DNA of 64,000 nucleotides, taken from contig CAJUKK010000004.1 in NCBI GenBank assembly GCA_910586985.1, positions 98,459 through 162,458 on the forward strand, in the 5' to 3' direction. The DNA comes from an uncultured Christensenellaceae bacterium (GTDB lineage: Bacteria; Bacillota; Clostridia; Christensenellales; Borkfalkiaceae). Below are positions 58,070-64,000 of the stretch, in pieces (position 1 is the stretch's first letter; every line of letters begins with the position of its first letter). A program made the position numbers and the translations under genes. A model generated the notes under the pieces. It was not told where the DNA came from, did not search any database, and was given only the letters and a program-made list of their open reading frames with translations.

Positions 58070-59485
58070 ATGAAAAAGAGAAGTTTAGCGGCGGTTTCCG
58101 TATTGCTTGGTGCGTCTCTCGTTTTCGGAATGACGGGTTGCGGCGAAACGGAAAAGGAGTGGAACAACAAAGAGGATTGGCTCTATAAAGAGAGCGCGAT
58201 TCCTACAGAAACGGCTGTTTTGCCAACCGAGGCGGCCGCGGCGGGCAGCGTTGCCGTGCACGATCCGTCCGTTTTTCAGGATCCGTTTACAGGCACGTAT
58301 TATGCGTTCGGTTCGCATTTTGCGGTTTCTTCGTCGAAGGATCTCATAACGTGGAAACAGGAAGTCGGGGATAATAATCCCAAGGCGCTCTACGGCACGC
58401 ACGATTGGCGCAGCGTCCTCAAAGAGACGGATAAATACGTCCCTGCGGGCGGCGGAATCAATTCTACGTGGGCGCCCGACGTGGAATATATCGACGGAAC
58501 GTATTATATGTATTATTCGGTTACGGAAAAATTCGGCAGCGGGAAGTCGGTCATCGGCAGAGTTCGCGCGAACGACGTTTTGGGTCCGTATTCGAATGAA
58601 GAAATCATTGTAAAGAGCGCAGGCAAGAGCGGCGAACCCAACTGTATCGATCCCGAGTTATTTTATGATAAAGACGGCAAGCTTTGGATGGTATACGGTT
58701 CATTCTACGGCGGTATTTTTATTAAGGAACTTGACGAGACGGGACTTCCCGTGGAAGAAGGGTTCGGTACGCGCATTTGGGCGGATCGAGGCGGAGTCGA
58801 AGGTCCTTTTGTGTTCTATAATGCCGCGCATGATTATTATTATCTTATGACCTCCGAAGGCGATCTTAATTCCGATTACAATATGCGCGTTGCGCGCAGT
58901 AAAAATCCCGACGGGCCGTATGAGGATATCTCCGCTAAAAACGTAGGCGAGACCCGCGGGGCGGGCAACAAGCTTGCCGGAAATTATAAGTTCAATACCG
59001 ACGGCAATAAAGTTGCGCTCGGGCATAATTCCGTGATCAAAAAAGACGGAAAGTATTTCGTCGTTATGCACGTTCGCAATGCGATTCAGGGAATGCACCA
59101 TCTCGAAGTGCACCAGCTGTTTTTTAACGAGGCAGGCTGGCCTGTGCTTTCGCCCAACCGCTACGTCGGGGAAACGGCGGGACTTGTCTCGCAGGCAACT
59201 GCGGCGGGCGATTACGAGATCGTCGTTCATACGGCGGATAAGTCGTCGAACATTATCAATTCCGTAACCCATACGTTAAACGCGGACGGTAAAGTTTTAA
59301 AGGAAGGAACGGAAGCGGGCACTTGGACGGTAAAACAGGATTATTACGTAGAGATCACGCTCGACGGCGTAACGTATAAAGGCGTAATCGTTCCCTCATG
59401 GAAGGATTATGGCAATAAGAAGGGGATTTACAGTATTACGGCGACTTCGGACACAGGCAGACCGCTATGGTGTAACGGGGTATAA
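58070..59485 (+). CDS. GH43 glycosidase lipoprotein (arabinan endo-arabinosidase-like)
   Basis: 471 aa from the ATG with AAGGAGG upstream. Signal peptide and lipobox MTGC with Cys24, so surface-anchored. Five-bladed GH43 triad: Asp65 (VHDPSVF, base), Asp194 (CIDPELF, pKa modulator) and Glu244 (GGVEGPF, acid). The sequence around LWMVYGSFYGGIF is typical of endo-1,5-alpha-arabinanases of GH43. It likely cuts arabinan or arabinoxylan outside the cell to feed the transporter just upstream. Confidence 0.9.
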   Translation: MKKRSLAAVSVLLGASLVFGMTGCGETEKEWNNKEDWLYKESAIPTETAVLPTEAAAAGSVAVHDPSVFQDPFTGTYYAFGSHFAVSSSKDLITWKQEVGDNNPKALYGTHDWRSVLKETDKYVPAGGGINSTWAPDVEYIDGTYYMYYSVTEKFGSGKSVIGRVRANDVLGPYSNEEIIVKSAGKSGEPNCIDPELFYDKDGKLWMVYGSFYGGIFIKELDETGLPVEEGFGTRIWADRGGVEGPFVFYNAAHDYYYLMTSEGDLNSDYNMRVARSKNPDGPYEDISAKNVGETRGAGNKLAGNYKFNTDGNKVALGHNSVIKKDGKYFVVMHVRNAIQGMHHLEVHQLFFNEAGWPVLSPNRYVGETAGLVSQATAAGDYEIVVHTADKSSNIINSVTHTLNADGKVLKEGTEAGTWTVKQDYYVEITLDGVTYKGVIVPSWKDYGNKKGIYSITATSDTGRPLWCNGV

Positions 59486-59516
59486 CGGAACGTAAAAACG
59501 TTTAAGGAAAAAACTT

Positions 59517-61016
59517 ATGAAGTATCCGAAAAACCCAAAATTTAATAAGCGGCTCATGCGCACGCCCGATTATACCGCTTGGCAGGAAGGCTGTGCGCAC
59601 GATCCGTCCCTGCTCGAATGGGAAGGGGTATACTATGCCTATTCGACCGATACGTTCGGCGCGCCGTGCGGCTATCAGATTCGTAAGAGTACCGATCTGA
59701 TACATTGGGAATATCTCGGGTCGGCGTTCGCGCTCGAGGGAACCGCACCTTTTTATAAGCGCGGTCAAGGGGGCGTCGGGCACGGCAATTTACAAGAGGC
59801 GTTCGATTGGTGCGTGACGGATCAGCGAGATCACGGGTTTGGCGTCTGTACGCATACGGACGGTACGTTTGCGCTTTGGGCGCCCCATTGCGTGCGCGGT
59901 ACGGACGGAAAATTTTGGCTGTATTTTTGTCTTACAGGGCATTTCGGAGGTTCGAAATCCTGTATCGGGATAGCAAAATCCGATTCTCCCGAGGGCGGAT
60001 TTGAGTGCGTATCGCTTTTGGTACAGTCTCCGGAGGGATGGCGTACGCCCAATGCAATTGATCCGCAGGTGTTCTTTGCCGAGGGAAGAATGTTTATGGT
60101 GTACGGCTCGTTCGGGTTGGGACTGTATCTGATCGAACTCGATCCCGAAACGGGGTTGCGTAAGGACGGGAGATCGTACTCCGATTTTGCACGCAAGCAG
60201 TGTTCGTTCGGGGAATATTACGGCGCGCATATTGCGAGCGGTTCGTTGGAAGGCGGGGTCATTCGTTATCACGAGGGCGTAAACGTGCTTACGGACGGAA
60301 AATGGGAGAAAAAGAATTATTATTACTTAATGTGTTCGTACGGTTCGCTCTCCACCGTGTACAATATGCGTTGCGGCAGAAGCGAGCGTCCCGAAGGTCC
60401 GTACGTTGACGTCAACGGAAACGAGCTTGTTTGTTCCACCGATATCGGTACGGGAAACAAAATGCTCGGCTCTTTCCGTTACGAGGACGCGCCTTTTGAC
60501 TTCTTTTGTCCGGGGCATAACGATATGTTTGTGACGGAGGGCGGCGTCCGGTTGATTTCCTATCATTGCCGCACAAACTATTTTATCGATAAGGGATTAA
60601 GCCGCTCCAATAATTTTCATTATCTCTATCTTTCGCAATACGCGTTTAATTCGGACGGTTGGCCCGTCATGAATGCCAATCGATATGCGGGAGAGGAAAT
60701 ACAACCGATCGGAATGGAGGAGTTGCTGCATATCTCAGGCGGAAAGTTTGAAGTTTTGTTGTTTACGCAAAATTTTAAGTCGATCGATGCAAAACGCATA
60801 TTGTTGCAGTCGGACGGTTTAATTACAGGTGAGTACCGCGGGCGATGGTATCTGTACGGAGATAACTATATTTCATTAGAAATCGGGGGCGAGGAATATC
60901 TCGGCGTGATTATGCCGGCATGGATCGAGCATCTTGATTCCGCAGGAATAGCGATTAGCGCGATGGGGCGCGCTACCGGCATGGCGGCTCATCTCGTCAG
61001 TACCAATAAGCTGTAA
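59517..61016 (+). CDS. GH43 glycosidase, cytoplasmic
   Basis: 499 aa with no signal peptide. Triad Asp29 (AHDPSLL), Asp182 (AIDPQVF), Glu245 (SLEGGVI). MVYGSFGLGLYLIELDPETG parallels the first enzyme, suggesting paralogy within one operon. It probably splits imported oligosaccharides inside the cell. The gap after the lipoprotein gene is 31 bp. The ribosome site is AAGGA. Confidence 0.88.
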   Translation: MKYPKNPKFNKRLMRTPDYTAWQEGCAHDPSLLEWEGVYYAYSTDTFGAPCGYQIRKSTDLIHWEYLGSAFALEGTAPFYKRGQGGVGHGNLQEAFDWCVTDQRDHGFGVCTHTDGTFALWAPHCVRGTDGKFWLYFCLTGHFGGSKSCIGIAKSDSPEGGFECVSLLVQSPEGWRTPNAIDPQVFFAEGRMFMVYGSFGLGLYLIELDPETGLRKDGRSYSDFARKQCSFGEYYGAHIASGSLEGGVIRYHEGVNVLTDGKWEKKNYYYLMCSYGSLSTVYNMRCGRSERPEGPYVDVNGNELVCSTDIGTGNKMLGSFRYEDAPFDFFCPGHNDMFVTEGGVRLISYHCRTNYFIDKGLSRSNNFHYLYLSQYAFNSDGWPVMNANRYAGEEIQPIGMEELLHISGGKFEVLLFTQNFKSIDAKRILLQSDGLITGEYRGRWYLYGDNYISLEIGGEEYLGVIMPAWIEHLDSAGIAISAMGRATGMAAHLVSTNKL

Positions 61017-61018
61017 AC

Positions 61019-61054
61019 AAAAGGATTTGAGATTTTACTCTCAAATCCTTTTTT
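61019..61054 (+). terminator. Terminator of the GH43 operon
   Basis: 13-bp stem AAAGGATTTGAGA/TCTCAAATCCTTT followed by T residues. Confidence 0.85.
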
Positions 61055-61119
61055 AATAGTAGCAAATGTAGTTGCCCGAGGGTACGGGTTCTTATATATA
61101 ATAATGTATATAGAGAAAG

Positions 61120-61359
61120 TTATTCTTTGTTTGCACGGTTAATTTTTTCGTTTTCCTCTTCGCTGTTCATAAAATCGGGTTTGGGGGCAGGTGTTTGGCG
61201 GCGAAACCCGTTCTTTGCGCCAAACATAAGCAACGCAAACAGGGCGGCGGCAATCAGAAGTCCCACGAGCCAAATCCATCCGAAGAATGCGCCGATCGGA
61301 ATTGCGGCTGCAAGACAAAGTGCGGAAAGAATGCAAAACGTTATGCGCAGTATTTTCAA
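61120..61359 (-). CDS. Small two-TM membrane protein
   Basis: 79 aa when started at a TTG preceded by GGGAG at 7 nt; longer frames have no site. Two helices (ITFCILSALCLAAAIPIGAF and GWIWLVGLLIAAALFALLMF), then a basic/Pro stretch and an acidic tail (NSEEENEKINRANKE). Function unknown. Convergent with the GH43 operon and divergent from rrn. Confidence 0.5.
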   Translation of the reverse strand: MKILRITFCILSALCLAAAIPIGAFFGWIWLVGLLIAAALFALLMFGAKNGFRRQTPAPKPDFMNSEEENEKINRANKE

Positions 61360-61485
61360 AACGGCTCTCCCAATGGTAAAATTTTCCTTTATTGTATCAT
61401 ACTTGAGAAAAAAACACAACATATTGTGGTGCAAAAAAAATGTAAAAAAAGTCTGAAAAATTTTACGAAAAATGACGAAAAACGG

Positions 61486-61514
61486 TTGACTTCTTGTTTT
61501 CTTAGTGCTATGAT
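61486..61514 (+). promoter_or_regulatory. rrn promoter P1
   Basis: TTGACT (61486-61491), 17 nt, TATGAT (61509-61514), then CAAGCTGTCTCAAGAG. Confidence 0.7.
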
Positions 61515-61596
61515 ATGCAAGCTGTCTCAAGAGATCAGGTGAACGGACAGGCAGAAAAAAATTCTTCAAAATTCGAAAAAAAGTTGTTAAAAATCG

Positions 61597-61625
61597 TTGA
61601 CAAACAAATTCGGATGTGATAGAAT
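61597..61625 (+). promoter_or_regulatory. rrn promoter P2
   Basis: TTGACA (61597-61602), 17 nt, TAGAAT (61620-61625). Preceded by AAAAAGTTGTTAAAAAT and followed by CAAGCTGTCCAAGAG. Confidence 0.8.
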
Positions 61626-61711
61626 AAACAAGCTGTCCAAGAGAAAGGCAACAAAATATCGGAAAACAGAAAAAACTTCTGAATAAAACCGAAAAAAGTT
61701 GTTAAAAATGC

Positions 61712-61741
61712 TTGACAGGGGAAGAGCAGATTTGTTATAAT
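61712..61741 (+). promoter_or_regulatory. rrn promoter P3
   Basis: TTGACA (61712-61717), 18 nt, TATAAT (61736-61741). Preceded by the same AAAAAGTTGTTAAAAAT block as P2. Confidence 0.85.
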
Positions 61742-61798
61742 AGACAAGCTCACCTCTTGAAAGGGTCAGCGCCGGACTGTTGTTCGGTTCACGCAGAT

Positions 61799-61821
61799 TA
61801 AAAATAGAATAAGAAAGAAAC
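61799..61821 (+). other. 5' strand of the 16S processing stem
   Basis: Sequence AAAATAGAATAAGAAAGAAAC pairs with GTTTCTTTCTTATTCATTTT at 63543-63564 (one bulge), bringing the 16S ends together as an RNase III substrate. Confidence 0.65.
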
Positions 61822-61960
61822 GATTTTTTGTAACACAAAAACAGTTTCTGTCAATTTTTTTGAGAAATTAGTACTCAAAACAAAGTCAGCAAAAAGATAA
61901 CGAGAATTTATTCAAGTTAGAGCCGTCGGTACGTTTAGCGCGTATCGGCTTTAAACAATT

Positions 61961-63478
<1,518 letters not shown>

Positions 63479-63638
63479 AGGGAGAATTGGTAGCAGTGGC
63501 TGATAAATCTGCTATCCATTTTCAGTCGATACAGGAACTGAAGTTTCTTTCTTATTCATTTTTAATACAAAAATGTGCATCCCCAAGGGGTGCATTTCTT
63601 TTGATATTACCGCACCGCAAGGTTGCGTTAATATAGAT

Positions 63639-63714
63639 GGGGGTATAGCTCAGCTGGTAGAGCACCTGCCCTGCAAGCAGGGGGTCATCGGTTCGATCCC
63701 GATTACCTCCACCA
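63639..63714 (+). tRNA. tRNA-Ala (UGC)
   Basis: 76 nt including encoded CCA. Acceptor GGGGGTA/TACCTCC (one G-U), D-loop AGCTCAGCTGGTAGAGC, anticodon loop CCTGCAA with TGC, T-loop GGTTCGATCCC. Confidence 0.97.
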
Positions 63715-63719
63715 TCCAC

Positions 63720-63796
63720 GGGCTCATAGCTCAGCTGGTTAGAGCACACGCCTGATAAGCGTGAGGTCGGTGGTTCGAGTCCACTTGAGCCCACCA
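63720..63796 (+). tRNA. tRNA-Ile (GAU)
   Basis: 77 nt including encoded CCA. Acceptor GGGCTCA/TGAGCCC, anticodon stem CACGC/GCGTG with loop CTGATAA (anticodon GAT), T-loop GGTTCGAGTCC. The Ala-Ile pair in the 16S-23S spacer is standard. Confidence 0.97.
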
Positions 63797-63855
63797 AGTA
63801 GCGCAAGCTACAGGGGATTGAGTGCGTGAGGGTGACCTCACATAAGCCATTTTTT

Positions 63856-63879
63856 GGTGGTTCGCACTTGAGCCCACCA
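63856..63879 (+). pseudogene. tRNA-Ile 3'-end remnant in the rrn spacer
   Basis: GGTGGTTCGCACTTGAGCCCACCA repeats the T-arm, acceptor end and CCA of the tRNA-Ile ending at 63796, missing about five bases of the T-arm. The rest of 63797-64000 is spacer with short hairpins; the 23S gene should start after the window. Confidence 0.7.
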
Positions 63880-64000
63880 AACGGTGAAAACCGTTATCGG
63901 CGGCTGGTTTCAGCCCGCGGACAAAGTAAGACTGTCGTCTTATTCCCGAAGATTGACAACTGCATAGCAAGAACGGAAGTTTCGATTTATGGAGACATAG

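Overview
The window looks like the origin-proximal part of a chromosome from an anaerobic, gut-type Firmicute (class Clostridia, possibly near Christensenellales; this placement is my inference from gene content and style). The evidence is Gram-positive Shine-Dalgarno sites, an rpmH-rnpA-yidD-yidC-jag cluster beside dnaN, parA/parB with canonical parS sites, a YyaC-type sporulation protein, a membrane pyrophosphatase with K+-dependent signature residues, GTP-type PEP carboxykinase, and an rrn operon with Ala and Ile tRNAs in the spacer.

Layout. Positions 1-19,112 are host housekeeping genes, mostly on the minus strand: an acyltransferase, an SSB-like protein, a polysaccharide deacetylase, DegV, ComFC, a large lipoprotein, rplM-rpsI, and a cysE-cysS-alaS operon behind a T-box leader. 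They are followed by regulators and hppA. Positions 19,173-34,726 are a 15.5-kb plus-strand element bounded by a perfect 27-bp direct repeat. I read it as a filamentous-phage (inovirus-like) prophage. It has a HUH rolling-circle Rep, a membrane P-loop ATPase of Zot/pI type, two secreted or membrane-anchored candidate attachment proteins (one with InlB-type repeats), two tiny single-TM proteins, a small cytosine-methyltransferase-like protein, a DDE recombinase, and a minus-strand zinc-ribbon/PD-(D/E)XK-like nuclease as cargo. Five near-identical 60-bp repeats sit in its intergenic gaps.

Positions 34,815-41,132 return to minus-strand host genes (pckG, two conserved hypotheticals, an SLOG protein, rsmG). 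At 41,133-41,541 gene orientation flips and a 409-bp AT-rich gap carries several DnaA-box-like sites, so this is the best oriC candidate; dnaA itself is not in the window. Positions 41,542-52,583 carry dnaN, rpmH, rnpA, yidD, yidC, jag, yyaC, cvpA-like, ftsH, parA and parB, mostly on the plus strand. Positions 53,132-61,016 are a sugar ABC transporter (binding protein plus two permeases, no ATPase) with one lipoprotein and one cytoplasmic GH43 enzyme, probably for arabinose/xylose-containing glycans. It sits behind a leader with a strong internal terminator. From 61,486 to the end is an rrn operon: three tandem promoters, 16S rRNA, tRNA-Ala(UGC), tRNA-Ile(GAU), and spacer leading to a 23S gene outside the window.

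The most interesting items are the inovirus-like prophage with its repeats and nuclease cargo, an AlaRS that lacks both the editing beta-barrel and the C-terminal domain, two host promoters that place the start codon at +1 (leaderless), and the attenuator-like leader of the sugar operon. No database searches were possible; family names come from recognised motifs.
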